Origin: Hyaloscypha bicolor E
Taxonomy: Eukaryota > Ascomycota > Leotiomycetes > Helotiales > Hyaloscyphaceae
Length of the DNA: 64,000 nucleotides
Direction: 5' to 3'
Assembly (NCBI RefSeq): GCF_002865645.1
Contig: NW_020194518.1
Span: 1,363,463-1,427,462, forward strand
Shown: one piece after another, positions 12,091 through 25,099 of the stretch
How positions within the stretch are numbered: the stretch's first letter is position 1
Layout of the letters: each line of letters begins with the position of its first letter
Notes under the pieces: model-generated
The model's input: only the letters and a program-made list of their open reading frames with translations
Databases searched by the model: none
Told to the model about the DNA's origin: nothing
Position numbers and translations under genes: made by a program

Positions 12091-12273
12091 TATTACGCTC
12101 TACCACTTTACTAGTAAATTTAGCGTCACGTGATCGCGATGACGCATGCGGCTGGGGCTAGTATTTAGAATACTAAAGCTCCTGTATATACGAGCTTCCT
12201 TTCTTAGTTTAGAATCCTCGGATTAAGAGCTACTTTACTTTGCTTTCCAAGCCCAGAGCCCGGTTTCGTAATA
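12091..12273. mobile_element. Solo LTR (183 bp), TSD CTATA, only partly RIPed
   Basis: TATTACGCTCTACC to GGTTTCGTAATA with CTATA on both sides (12,086-12,090 and 12,274-12,278). The interior keeps CACGTGATCGCGATGACGC and other CA/TG dinucleotides, unlike the flanks. Its reverse complement shares the start motif TCTGGGCTTGGAAAGCAA with the LTRs of the 15,852-22,554 element, so it comes from a related family. Confidence 0.85.
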
Positions 12274-12278
12274 CTATA

Positions 12279-15200
12279 GCTATTTTCTCTAGTACTTTTT
12301 TTTGTCTAATTTCCGGAATTTATAATCTTTTTACTTAGCTTCTTTCTAGTTAGATATAAAGAGTATCTTTTTATCTAGTATTTTAATATGCCTTTTTTTT
12401 TATTAAATCCGGAACTACTCTTAATAATACTCTAATTAGAGCCTTTTTTATTTTAGTTTCCTTAAAAATATTATTAATTTCCTAAACTTCTAAACCTAAA
12501 ATAAAAGAATTAATAAGAAATCCTGGTATTTTCCTATTTTCCCTAATATTACTACTAGTTATAATACTAGGCTTTATTTTTCCTTTTTATTTTTAGTTTC
12601 CTGCTTTATATTACTTAATTTCTTAATTCTAGAAGCTTAATACTTTTAAACTATTACTTTTTTCTATTTCCTAGTATTTTTTAAAAATAAAATAATTATA
12701 ATAATATAGGTATTCTAGTTATTTTTAGGGTTAATAAATCTTTTATCCTATAAACTATTACTTTTATATATAATATTTATCTTTATTTTTACTAAGAATA
12801 ATTAATTAAATAAGATTTTTAAAGCTTTTTTTAACTAGGAAAAATATATTTCCGTATTTTACTTTATTTATAACCTTAGCTTTAAGCTTTATTATTCTAA
12901 TAAATTCAAATTTAGCTCTAATAATAATAGATATTTAATAATCTATAGTATTATATACTATTTTACTAATATTTCTAAAGATCTTTTTAAGAAAAATATT
13001 AACTTTAGCTCTAGTATTAATTATTTCTTTATATTTAATATTTCTTTAAAATTCTCGAAATATAGAGATTATATAATATATTTATAAGCTAGTAATATTT
13101 AAATATTAATATTATTATCTTTAAATTAAATAATTTTATTAGTATTAGGTATTTAAGCTAGTATTTCTAATTCCTTAAATATTTTATTTATTATATAAGC
13201 TATAATTACTAGTTCTATAAATTTCCTAGTATATTTAACTATACTTAATATAATAGTATTTCCTATTTATAAGATAATAAAATAGAGAGTATTATTCTTA
13301 ATTTATTAGTTCTAAAATATAATAGCTAGTGTAACGGCTGGTGTCACATGGTTGATACGGACGTGGTTTCAGCCAAAGGGGTTGGTTTCAGCTAAGGTTC
13401 CAAGCTATGGTTCAAACCAAGCTCGCTTCCAAAGCTCGGCGTTTCAGTAGTCTTGGCCATACCTACTTATCCACTGCCACACCTTACTCCTGTCCTCCTT
13501 AGCTTTAAATTCTTAAGATATTGGAAATTATTGATCTTTGAGCCTCGTTCCATTGCTCTGTTCCTGCCGTTACAGCTAGATCTAGTATTTTTAAGATATT
13601 AATAAATATTCTTATTTCTTTCTAAGTTTTTAGAAATAGAATAATTACTTTTTTTAGTAATTTTATTAAAATATTATTAACTTTAGGAATTCTATACTTA
13701 TTATAGTTAAGAATATACTAGGTTCTTAATTTGTCTTATTTATTTCCGGAAATATTAATATCTATATTTTTAGCTAAGCTATTTCCTTATTTATTATTTC
13801 TTTAAATAGTATTTTTCTAGCCTCTTATATAAAATGGCTTTTTTTCTATTTTAGCTCGTTTTTAGAAAACCTCTTTAGCTATTTCTATTTCTTTTCTTTT
13901 TTTCTTTAATAAGAAACCTATTATAGTATTAATAGAAATATTATTTATAACTAAATCTTAATATTATTTATTAATTCCAGAACCTAAAATATTAGTAATT
14001 CTAATATAATTTTCTCTAAAGTAAAGTAGTTATTTAGATTCCCTAGATATAACTTACTTACTTTTATATATAAATTCCGGTTAGCTAATTTCTTTTTCTC
14101 TTTCTTACCTAATAAACTAGATATTTCTTATTAATTTCTAGATATTTTTAGATTAAGTATTTAAGTTATAATTAAATTCTCTTTCTTAAACTTAGGAAAT
14201 AATTTAGTTAAATTATTAGTATTTACTAATAAGAAAAAAAAAACTTTTTTATTTAGGCTTAAATAGTCTTTTATATTATCTTTTATTAAATTAGTAAGTA
14301 TATCTATAATTTATAAGTTTTTTTATTAGTAAGTAATAGAATTAAGAAATATAAATATATTCTAAATTAATATTACTATTTTTATTCTTATTATAATATT
14401 TATAATAAATTTATTTTTTTAGTTCTAGATTTATATTATAGGCTATATTAACTTAAATAATATTTTCTAATTATACTTAAAACTAACTTTCTCTAGAATA
14501 TAGTTATCTAGATTCTTTATTTATTTTAGTTTAATTATTATAATTACTATAGTATTCTTTATATTCTTTATTATAATTTCTGGTATATTTTCCCTAAAAA
14601 CCGGAATTATACTTACTAGGCTATTAATATTATTATATTTACTATAATTAGTTAGATTATATAAATAGGCTATAAATATTTTCTCGAATTATAATAATAG
14701 CTATATTAAGTTACTTTTATAAGTTCTCTTAAGTTATAATAGTAATAAATAGTTTTTCTAGACTTCTTACTAGTTAGTTAATATTATCTTTCTTAGATTT
14801 ATTATTTTTAGTAGGTTTTATATAATTAGCTATAAGCTAAATTCTCTTTTTTCTTATATTTATAATAGCTTTAGGAAATATAATAAAAGAAACTAGTAAA
14901 GAATAATTATTTTCTGGTTTAGAAATTATATTATAAATTACTATATTTAAGTATTCTTATCTAAATCTAGATATATCTGGGTTATTAGTAATATTAAAAT
15001 AGTATTTTTTCTTTTTATATTAATGAGATATTATTATCTTTTTATATATTTTATTATATTTATAAATAGAAATATTTATAGGCTCAAAGTTTATATTTTT
15101 AAGAATATAATCTTTTACTAAAATAAATAATTCTCTTATAAATTTTAGTACTAAGTAATTTTTTTCTTTTTTTCTTTTTAGTAATTTCTTTAATATTTTA

Positions 15201-15846
15201 TTAAATATATTAATATAAGACTTAAAAAAGATTTCTCTATTCTAGGCTTATATAATAATCTAATTAAGAAAGTTATAGCTAATTTTAAATATTTCCTAGT
15301 TATATTCTCGGAATTCCTTTAATAAGGCCTTAAAAAACTTGGTTTTCTAATAATTTCCTAAATTATTAGTATAGTATTCTAATATAGCCTTAATCTAATT
15401 TTTATAAATAAAAGAGATATAATAGATAATTCTTTTTTTTTTAGTATTTTCGGGAATATAATAATTCTTATATATATTTATATATTATTTCAAGAATATA
15501 GAAATATTATTTCTCTAAAACTATAGTATTTTAGGAGCTCTTATAAATAGTAAGTTTAAATCTAGTACTAGTATATATTTATTTTTAGCTATATTAATTT
15601 TAATAATTTCTTTTATAATTAATTATAGAATTTCTGAGCCTAAGACTTTTATTAATAAGATTTCTAAAGAACTAACTTCCCGTTTAAGTATATCTTTTAA
15701 TTTAGGAACCAGAATTAGACAGAAACCGGTTAATAATAATAGATATAATTAAGATTCGAGTTTTAGTATTAGTAATAATAAAGTAATAGCTTTTCTAGTT
15801 TTATTTCTATTACTTATACTTTTTTTCCTATTTCTTTAGCTTAATA
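12279..15846 (-). pseudogene. Upstream (gag/protease side) of large gypsy element, unresolved
   Basis: This stretch (minus the solo LTR at 13,330-13,574, and continuing at 22,560-23,257 beyond the nested element) lies 5' of the RT relic on the minus strand, where gag and protease are expected. Protein-like minus-strand runs occur, for example NNPDISRFRQEYLNIVIYNI and KRIQLIANYIKPTKNN (about 14,830-15,060), but I cannot identify a zinc knuckle or protease site. Confidence 0.35.
13330..13574. mobile_element. Solo LTR (245 bp), TSD GCTAG, un-RIPed
   Basis: Begins TGTAACGGCTGGTG and ends CTGCCGTTACA, so the ends form a 9-bp inverted repeat TGTAACGGC/GCCGTTACA. GCTAG flanks it at 13,325-13,329 and 13,575-13,579. 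Composition is near 50% GC with normal CA/TG content inside a heavily RIPed host. A RIP-mutated partial copy in opposite orientation lies at 35,466-35,592. Confidence 0.9.
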
Positions 15847-15851
15847 CCTAT

Positions 15852-16124
15852 TATTACGGGTACGGCATTCTGGGCTTGGAAAGCAAGGTAGAAGGTTCCT
15901 TATAAAGACGATTCAAAGCTAAGGAAGGGAAAACTAGAATACAGGAGACTGCAAGGAAGTATATATACCCTATAGTATACTAGTCCTAAAGGGGCTAGCC
16001 TTCTAAATATCTCTAGTATATTCCAAGTATATTTCCCTAGTAAGGCGGCCGCATTATATATGCCTAGAAGGCATCTGGTATCTGGCGAGGCATCTCAGAT
16101 ACCGGATATCTGGAAATCATAATA
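15852..16124 (-). repeat. 3' LTR of the 6.7-kb gypsy element
   Basis: 273 bp, same length as its partner at 22,282-22,554. It contains a NotI-like GCGGCCGC island (GTAAGGCGGCCGCATTA) kept because RIP spares CG. Differences from the partner are C/T and G/A. Confidence 0.92.
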
Positions 16125-16237
16125 TTACTTCCTCCCTTTATAATAAGCTCGTTCCCGAGCTTTATACAAGCCGTTAATCCATCCAATTTCATACTATACT
16201 TCTTCTTAAAGTGAAACTAGTATCTCAGATATAGATA

Positions 16238-16271
16238 TTATATATAAAAGGCCGGTGCCTTTACTATATAA
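16238..16271. repeat. 34-bp palindrome, copy 3
   Basis: TTATATATAAAAGGC, centre CGGT, GCCTTTACTATATAA. It lies 114 bp inside the 3' LTR of the 6.7-kb element, that is, in its 3' untranslated region. Confidence 0.85.
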
Positions 16272-16299
16272 CCTAGAAGGGTTTATTATTATTTCCGTA

Positions 16300-19200
16300 T
16301 AGTTCTGGACTAGTATTATTTTTTATATAGTCTAGCTAGTATTACAGGTTTTATAGAAGTCCTAGTATATTAATATTATTATTATAGAAACTCTATAAAA
16401 CCAGGAGGCTATTACTTAGTACTAAAGCTAGATATTATACTGGATCTTTATCCTAACTAACTTACTAAATTCTATACTTTAGTCTATTTCTTACTAGCTT
16501 AACTATAATAACCCGTTTAATGCTATATTCTTATTTACTATCCTCTAGTATTAATAAGGGCGGTTCCGGATTTGCTTAACCTGGTAGAGGATTCTGGGGG
16601 TCTTTTTATAGCTTTTCTATATAAAAAACTAGATATATCTTTATGATTTCTGGTAGTTTTAGGAAAAACAAGTAGCTATACTATTCTAGAATCTCAAATA
16701 GGCCCTCTATTTGGTTCCCTAGCTTCCGGCTCGGATAATCGGATTTCTAGTACTTTATAATAACTTATACTTTATTTCCTATTTTAAAATCGATTAGATA
16801 GTAGTATTTATTAGCTTATATTATATATTATTCCTATACTTACTCTATATAGCCTTGGGCAAGTTGCTATAATTTATATAATTAATTTACTAATACTTTA
16901 GCTTTATTTCTATTTAGCTTCTCTTTAGGTAAGTTAGCTTTAATAGGGAAGTTCTAGTCCAGAGAAATATAAGGCTTATAGCTCTTTTTAGTTATAAATA
17001 GGGACTAGCTAATAGTTTTATACTAAAGAGAGGCTTATTAATAATTAATTATAATAACTTATTTATTCTAGTTATTCTAGTAATAATTAATATACGGGTA
17101 TAATCTCTAATTAAAATACTAATTAATAATCTCCGTTTATTTGTCTGTTTAGAAGTAATTAGCTATAGAGAGCTTAAGCTTTATACTAACTCTTATATAG
17201 AATTCGCTCCAAAAATCAGATATAAATTAGGGTCTCTAATCTAATATAATTATTTCTGGAATACCTATTTGGTATACTATATAAAGTAAAAATAGAGGTA
17301 TTAGCTATTTGGCTATAATTATATCTTATACGGGAATTATAATTAGATACTTAGATAAGTGATTTATAAATATAGTAATTATATTATAGCCCGATTTGCT
17401 TTCTAAATAGCTCTTAAAATTTATAGTAATATATTACTAGAGGTAATTAGGAACTAGAAGGAAATAAAATAAACCAGGCTTCTTATTTCTAGATATATAT
17501 AATCTCCTATAAGTATAGTAATTACTATAGTATTAATTAATATCCTTGCTTATAGATAGCTAGTAATATTATTTCGTTAATAGCTATTAGAGCTTTATAT
17601 ATCCAGGATATCTAGAAAGGGGTTTATTATATATTTTACGGATTAGGGTAATCTATAAAGATAGTCCGGGAGTTATTTCGTTCTCTATAATATAAAGTTT
17701 TCCATAGTATAAAAGAAGGCCGTCTTATAATATCTAGATATTACTTTTGGCTTGGGCTATTATATATAGCTTCTCTAGATCCGGTAATATATAATTATCT
17801 TATAGGATCTTATTTATAAGTTACAAACTACTATACTTGGCAGGAGCCTCTAATAGTACTTCTATAGGGGCCACTATAGTAAAGTTTACTAGTAAAGCTT
17901 CTAAGAAAATACCTTTTTTTAGGGAAATTATATCTCTAATAAGAATATTTTCCTCCGGAAAATCTTTAGTATATACTTGGTTTTTAGGGCCGAATTCCGG
18001 ATTAAGTAAGCTAACCTTATAAAGTATTATTATAAGCTATAAGTTATAAATAATCTCCGGATTAATCTTATTTTTGGGGAAAAGTACTTGAATTTATAGC
18101 TTCTCCTTAATCTGGCCCTAAATATTTACTTTATCTTATCTTTATAATAAAGTATTTACTTGCTTATTTGATTTTCCAGAATAATATATAAGCTTAAAAT
18201 AATAGCAGAATAAGAGCTTAGCCTATCTAGCTTATTAAGAAGAGAGTTTCTTAGTAATTATAAAGTACTTCAAGATATAGTAATTAGAATAGATTTTAAA
18301 GAAGTATTCTAAAAGCCTTCTAGCTCAGTTCTTTATTTCTCTAGTACTCGAACTATAGTAAGTATTTCCTTATTATATATATTATAATTAAGCTTTACCA
18401 GAAATATGGTTTTAGAAAAATAAGCTATAGAATACTAAAGGCCTGTTTCTGAATCTTATTAAGAGAATAGGCTAGTAACTATTTCTTTAAATATATCTAT
18501 TTCTACTATTATAGGCAGATCTAGATTATAGTATTATAAAACTAGGATAGAAATTATAGCTTTCTTTAGGTAAGTAAAAGCCTTTTAGTATTACTCGAAT
18601 TACTTAAAGGAAATACCCTTTTTTATAAATAAGATAAAAGGTCTAGTAATCTGTCCGTATTCTCTAATAAAATATCTATAAAAGTTATAAAAGCCGAGAA
18701 AGAACTATATATCCTTAATTATCTTTAGAGATTACTAGTTATATATTACTTTAACTTTATCGGGATTTATTTTAATACTAGATATAGAGATAATAAAGCC
18801 CAAGTACTTTATATATATAACTTTAAATTCCGATTTCTTAATATTTACTTAAAGACTAATAAAATATAAGTAATCTAGTACTTTTTATATATATTATTTA
18901 TACTTTACTAGGTTCTCTAAATAAATGAGAATATTATTAAAATATACTATATAAAAGTTATCTAGATATTTGAAAAGTATATTATTTATATAGTATTAAT
19001 ATATAGCCGGGCTATTTATAAGGCCTTCCTAGAAAATATTATATTTATATATTCTATAATAGATATAGAATATTATTAGCTCCTGAAAGTCCGGGTCTAT
19101 AGCTATATAATAGAAAGCTTAGTAAATATCTAATTTAGTATAGATCTTGGCCTTAGATAATTAATTTAAAGTTTTATTAATAAGAGAAAAGAAATATTAA

Positions 19201-20450
19201 TTCTTTTGGATAATATTATTTAGATAGCAGAAATTAATATAGAAATATAAACCTCTATTTGCTTTCTTTATAAAAAGAACTAGTAAAATAAAGGGAGTCT
19301 AACTAGCTTTAATAAAGCCCTTAGCTAGATTATCTTATAAGAAATACTTAATTTCTAGAAGCTCTTAAATAGACTATTACTAGAGGAATTAATATCTAAT
19401 ATTCTCGGTTTCTTTTAGGCCTTTAATCTGAATCTTATAATTATATAATCTATAGAGAAGAAGAGTATTAGATTTCTTTTTAGAGAAAATAGAGATATAT
19501 TTCTTGAGTTTTGGGAGTAATATTTTCTATAGCTACTAAAGCTCTATTTTTCCCGGTTATTAATTCTCTAGGCCAGAAATAGCTTCTTTTTTCCGAGCTT
19601 TAAACTTCTTATTAATCTTATAAATAGAGATTTAACTAATAATATTATTTTCTCTCTTGGCTATATAATTAAATACTATAGAGATAAGAATAGCTAGATC
19701 TAATATTTGCTTTTTATTAAGGACTTCTTTCTATTTCTTTAGCTTTTACTTGGGTATTATATCTTAATTAGGCTATAGAAGCTCCTTTTCTATAGTCTTA
19801 TATAATTCCCTCTAATTAGTCCGGAAAAAGAAAAACTATTCTAGAATAAAAGGTTTCCAGAAATAGCTTATAATAGAATCTTATTAATTAGTATTCTTTT
19901 AATACTTCTTATTAGGTTACTTCTCTAGCTATTACTATAAAGTACTAATAATATAACCGAATTATATAGATTTAGGCTTATTCTTTGGCTATATAAGCCT
20001 ATATCTTCTATAGTTAACTAGAATATTAATATATATTACCTATTTCCTATTAAGGATAATATTATAATTTCTAAGGTTCAGAATAATTATAGGTATATTA
20101 ATACTTTATTTATTAATTAGAAGTAAGACTTCTATATATTTCTTAGTAGACTCAGCTAGCTTTCTATTAAAACCGCATATAATATAGGGTAAGGAAAGAA
20201 GTTATAGTTCTATTCCTAAGAATTACTCTATAAGCTAAATAAGCTTTATATTAATAAAAGTATAACTATTAGCTCTAGTATTAATAAGGAAAGAAGACTT
20301 AATTCCTAATTTATTTATACTAATAATATAGGGTATTATAAGAGTATTTCCTTCTATTAAATAAGTCAAGTTAATCTTTACTAAATCCATATTATAAGCC
20401 CCTAAAATAGAGACTTTTTTTTAGGGGTACTCGTTTCCTGGTTCTATACC
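16300..20450 (-). pseudogene. pol relic: protease, RT, RNase H, integrase
   Basis: Read on the minus strand: protease near 20,200-20,400 (TRANSYTFIN, where DTGA is expected), RT near 18,600-19,000 with YLDNFYIVYFNNILIYLENL (catalytic Tyr-x-Asp-Asp now F-N-N) and KSEFKVIYIKYLGFIIS, IKINPDKVKVI, IQFFLGFYNFYRYFIREYG, and integrase to the left at about 17,000-17,700. Asp-to-Asn and Gln-to-stop changes are as expected from RIP on the coding strand's complement. Non-functional. Confidence 0.8.
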
Positions 20451-20559
20451 AGAATTAGAGCTCAAATCCTCTAAATACTTCGTTTAAATAGTATATTCCG
20501 GTGAAATAGGAACTAAGCCTGGCTTAATTCTAGAAAGAGCTACCTTGGTTTCCTTACTA

Positions 20560-21845
20560 TATAAAAGCAGATAGTATCTAATATAATAGCCGAACTCGTT
20601 ATAGTTATAGTATTTAATAGTTAAGAGATTCTCGGTTTTTATAGGATATTACTTATGTTTATAAGAGAGTATATACTTAATAAGAGTAGTTAATATAGGC
20701 TCCTTGGGCTCCTTCTTAGGAGTATATTTCTTAGGAGTATACGGGAATATAGTACTAGAAGTAAACTTGGCTAGGATAGCTCTTGCCTTCTTATATTCCT
20801 TAGTTTTCTTATATATAGCCTTAATTTACTAATTATTAGTAGTATAGTATTAAGTAAAGCAAGTAGTATTAATAAATAAATTATTATAGTATATATATAC
20901 TAACTCCTAGAGCTTTAGTAAGAGCTTCTTATTTAGTTTATACTTAATATCTTAAAAACTAATACTGCCTTCTATAGATAGTTATAAGAAGAAAGTATAG
21001 AACTCCTGAAATACTTAACTAGAGTATATTTAAAGCTTACCAAAGTTATAGCAAGTATTCTATATCTTATTAGGGTTAGAGTATAGCTTCTTTAGATAGG
21101 AGTAGAACTCTAAGAGCTAATAGTACTAATTTGGACTATTTTTATTTATATAAGAGTTAGTTAGGGCAAGAGTATTACTAGTAAGTCTACTAGAAATATA
21201 AATAATCTTAAGATTCTCTAAGAAATATGAGTTAGTATTTCCTTATAGCTTATTCTTAATCTGAACTAGCCAGTTATTAAAGATAGTATAATCTCTAGTA
21301 AAGAGAGTTGGATCTGGGAGCTTAGTAACTCTAATATCTCTAAAGGAAGTATAAAATATAGGGGATCCTGGATAGGAATAAGCAGGAGATAGTTCGGAAT
21401 TCTTTTAAGAGGGGTTCGGAGTAGTTAGAGCAGGTAGAGTAGAAGTAGTTAGAGCTACTATAAGCCAATCTACTATAGCTATATAGTATTTGACTTTGTC
21501 CTCAAGCTTAGTATTATAGAACTTGGTATTCTCGAAAATAGCTTTATTATAACTATAGGTATTCTTATATAAAATAGCTCTTTAGATATTTTCCCGGTAG
21601 CTCTTTATAATAATATTAATATTTAAGAGTAAGGTATTAGGTTCCTTAGCCCATTTATATAACTCTCCGGTAGTAATATAGTTATTAGTCTCTAGAAGCT
21701 TTATAATAAAAGCAGAGAGTTCTATTTCTATAGACTTGTCTATAAATTCTTCAGGAATACTAATGGGATATTTAGTTCGGGAAAGGCCGCTAATGGAATA
21801 ACCTAAACTAGTAGGAGCTTTACTAGAAGCCTTAGCAGAAGTCAA
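20560..21845 (-). pseudogene. gag relic with destroyed zinc knuckle
   Basis: A minus-strand frame of 87 codons survives at 21,845-21,582 (contains SISGLSRTKYPISIPEEFID); it starts with TTG, so the original start is uncertain. At about 20,610 the peptide YYNYNEFGYYIRYY fits CX2CX4HX4C with every Cys and His turned to Tyr (TGY or CAY to TAY). This is the nucleocapsid zinc knuckle at the C-terminus of gag. Confidence 0.7.
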
Positions 21846-22281
21846 TATAGTTCCTAGTTATATAGTATTCTGGGAAATTAACCTATTATACTTTTCCTCT
21901 ATTATATCTTCCCTAGTAGTCTTATTACCGGTATATATATAGGGCTTATAAGGTTATAAGGTAGGGCTTAGGAGTAGTAGTTAGGTTACTATCCTATAGG
22001 TACCTATTACTCTAGGACTTGGTTAAAGAATAGCCTTTATTTAAGGTTCTTTGATTTTTCGGGTTTTCGGAAGGATTTCTAATATACTACTAGTATATAT
22101 TTATAAAGATATAAATACCTAATTTCTCTAAGGGTTCTAAAGCTTTTCGCTTTTATTATTCTAGAGTCTATTATTCGAGTTTCTGAGATTCTATTATCTT
22201 AGTAGTACCTATATTTCTAATAGTTCTGAATTAGTTTATTTGAAATTCTCTATAGAATTAAAGGAAGTAAGCTTTAAATAC

Positions 22282-22554
22282 TATTACGGGTATAATATTC
22301 TGGGCTTGGAAAGCAAGATAAAAGGTCTCTTATAAAGATAATTCAAAGCTAAAGAAGGGAAAACTAGAATATAGGAGGCTGCGAGAGAGTATATATACCC
22401 TATAGTATACTAGTCCTAAAGGGGCTAGTCTTCTAAATATCTCTAGTATATTCCAAGTATATTTCCCTAGTAAGGCGGCCGCATTACGTGTGCCTAGGAG
22501 GCATCTGGTATCTGGCAAGGTATCTCAGATACCGGGCATCTGGGAATTATAATA
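22282..22554 (-). repeat. 5' LTR of the 6.7-kb gypsy element
   Basis: 273-bp partner of 15,852-16,124; followed by the target duplication CCTAT. Confidence 0.92.
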
Positions 22555-22559
22555 CCTAT

Positions 22560-23257
22560 AGTATTTTTTCTTAATTTTACTAAACTAGATATATCTAATA
22601 ATATTATTAATAATAATAATAAAAATAATAAATATAATTTTACTAATTTTTCTGACTTTTTTAAATTCTTTTTCTTTTCTTTATTTAGTATTTTTTTCTT
22701 TCTCTAGAAACTTTTCTAGATTATCTATATAATTTCTTATTTCCGATTTTTTTTATAATTTTTTTTTCTAATTCTGGTTTACTATTTTACTTAAATTTAA
22801 GAATATTTCCTTTTTTAAGTATTTTTCCCGAACTTAGAAATAAGCTTTTTTACTAAAACTAAAACTATTTCTATTCCGGTCTTTATTATAACTAAAAATA
22901 ATATATAAATTAATAATATAACTTTATTTCTAAGTATTAAAGTCTATTTCTAACTAAGATCTAACTTATATTATCTTAATATAATATTTCTTATTTTATT
23001 TCTTCTATCTTTTTTCTTTTTATAATTAGCCTCTATTTTTATTATTCTTATATATTATACTAGTAACTATATCTTATAGCTAACCTATATTTAAATTACT
23101 AGATATATTAGAAATTAATATAAGATATTATAATAGCCTTTTTTTCTCCTAACTTACTAAGCTAATAATCCGCCTTATAAATATTCCTTAGAACTTTATA
23201 AAAGTATTACCTTAATTATAAAGTTTCTATTTTTCCTATATTACTTATTATAAAATA
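22560..23257 (-). other. Continuation of large gypsy 5' region
   Basis: After the nested element is removed this joins 15,846. RIP-degraded; minus-strand runs such as KLDLSQKQTLILRN-like peptides are visible but no domain can be named. Confidence 0.35.
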
Positions 23258-23470
23258 TATAAGAGGAAAACTATAATAAGATAAAAACCTATATAAAATA
23301 TACTAGAATATAAAACATAACTTAATAATAAAATAATAAATTAAAAGTATAAATAGTAAAATATAAATAGTATATAGTATATAAAAGCTTAATTAATTAA
23401 ATACTTATAAGGAATTATTCTCTAGGACTATAGAAAAACCAGCTTTCTTATATAATTTCCGCAAGTCATA
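23258..23470 (-). repeat. Right (5') LTR of large gypsy element
   Basis: 213 bp, same length as 3,516-3,728. Its right end was the target of the next gypsy insertion (TSD CATAT at 23,467-23,471). Confidence 0.7.
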
Positions 23471-23471
23471 T

Positions 23472-23774
23472 TATAAGGCACGTAATAGCAGAATAATATA
23501 TAAGTAGTTAAGGTAAGTAAGCTATAGAGTAATACTTACAAGTATAACTAATTCCAAGAATTAATTCTAATAAGAGACTAATTAATACCCCTTCCAAAGC
23601 TAGGAGTATCTCTCTATATATTTCCTAGTACTTAGCCAGGTATATAAAGCCTTTTACTTAATTAGGAAATCCTATATAATCTATATAATTCCGATTATAA
23701 GCTATATCCAAAATAGGAAACTAGATCTATAATATCTAATACCTGTCTATATACTATTATATATACCTATTATA
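23472..23774 (-). repeat. 3' LTR (303 bp) of the 7.0-kb gypsy element
   Basis: Same length as 30,162-30,464 and as the solo LTR 52,763-53,065; heavily RIPed. Confidence 0.92.
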
Positions 23775-25099
23775 TTAATCCCTTCTCTGGGCCCTTATTT
23801 CTAAGAGGCCTGGGAAAACTATAAATAGCTTTATAAATATTTTCCTAAAACTTTCCTAGTTACTAGCTTTTCCCAAAAACTTCCTATAATTACCCTATTA
23901 TTATACTAGGTAATAGAGTTAAGGATATAGTTTACTAACTCTTTCTAGCTAGTTTATAAATTACCTCTAGCGATTTTCCCTTATAAAGGTAATATAAATA
24001 TAATATATACTATTAGATATAAAGCTTATCTAATCTCCTAATTAGTTTATAAATCCTAATTTAGCCTCTATTTATAAATAAATTATTACTTTATAGGCCT
24101 AAGAGCTTGGAAAAGTTAATCCGATCTTCTAGTTTATTTATAAATCCCTTTTTTAGAATTTTCTGGATATTCCTGGTATAAAGCCGGTTCCGAATTTATA
24201 ATTACTATTCGGAGAAAGGGTATTATAAAAAGGCCTTCCTTTTCCTACTAACTAATCTTCCTTTTCTTTAACTATAATACCATATCTAGCTTCTTCTTAT
24301 CCCTTGCCTTTCTTCTTTAAGCCTTCTTTAAGTTCCTTTAAGCTTTTTTAAACCTTATTTAAGCTTTATTTAAGTTTCTTTCTAATTTTCTCTTTTATTT
24401 CTTTATTTATTAAAATAAATACTTCTTTTAGTATTTATTAGCCTATTATTACTTATTTGGCTAATATTCCTATATCCTTAATTCGCCCTTACTATCTTTA
24501 ATATTCCAAGAATATTACCAAGTTTCCCGACCTTACTTATATTAAGAGTAATAATTACTTAGTATATAATTACTATTATTCTAAGAATAAGAAGTATAAT
24601 TCTATAAGTTATAAATTTCTTCTTTTATTTCTTATTCTAATATTATCTAAAGTTCCTCAAATATATATAATATAATTAAACTGCCTTTTTTAAGCTATTA
24701 ATATATATAAGTATTTTTCTTATCTTTTATCTAAAAGGAAAAAGGCTATTACTATTCTTCTTTTATATTAAACTATATATACTTTTTATATTAAAGCTAT
24801 TATTTAAGGCTAATGAATTCCTCTAATAATTCAAGAAATAGATTAAGTAATTCTTATTAGCTTAATATAAGTATAAAGTACTCTTAATAATATAATTAAT
24901 ATTCTTTAGTATTAAGTAAGCTTACTTCTTCCTTATTTCTTACTAATAACTAATAGCTTTATAGGCTAATTTACTATCTGTTTCTCGAGAGAATTCTAAT
25001 AAGAATAATAATAAGAATAGTAGAAAGTAGTTATAAAAATAGGGTATTTATAAGATATAAAAATTAGAGTTTTTAATAATTTTCATATGGTTTTTCTAA

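Larger units (their letters stand above)
15852..22554 (-). mobile_element. Complete Ty3/gypsy LTR retrotransposon, 6,703 bp, TSD CCTAT
   Basis: Two 273-bp LTRs (15,852-16,124 and 22,282-22,554) are bounded by CCTAT at 15,847-15,851 and 22,555-22,559. LTR ends read TATTACGGG...ATAATA (TGTTA...ACA before RIP). Coding order on the minus strand is gag (right), protease, RT, RNase H, integrase (left). All frames are broken by RIP stops. It is inserted in the 5' half of the large gypsy element. Confidence 0.93.
3516..23470 (-). mobile_element. Large Ty3/gypsy element, RIP-degraded, with nested insertions
   Basis: Two direct repeats of exactly 213 bp (3,516-3,728 and 23,258-23,470) share sequence such as ACTATAATAAGA, AGGAATTATTCTCTAG and TTTCCGCAAG and differ mainly by C/T and G/A. 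Between them, minus-strand RT (~11,000-11,900), RNase H (~10,300-10,900) and integrase (~8,700-9,990) relics are in Ty3/gypsy order. Removing the nested 15,852-22,554 element and the two solo LTRs leaves about 12.8 kb, unusually long. A matching target duplication is not demonstrable: GCTAT precedes the left repeat and could match GCTAT at 30,489-30,493 only if the LTR runs 20 bases further. The span may therefore be a composite. Confidence 0.55.

Noticed and set aside
22330..22518. 62-codon minus-strand open frame
   Set aside because: Lies entirely inside a 273-bp LTR.
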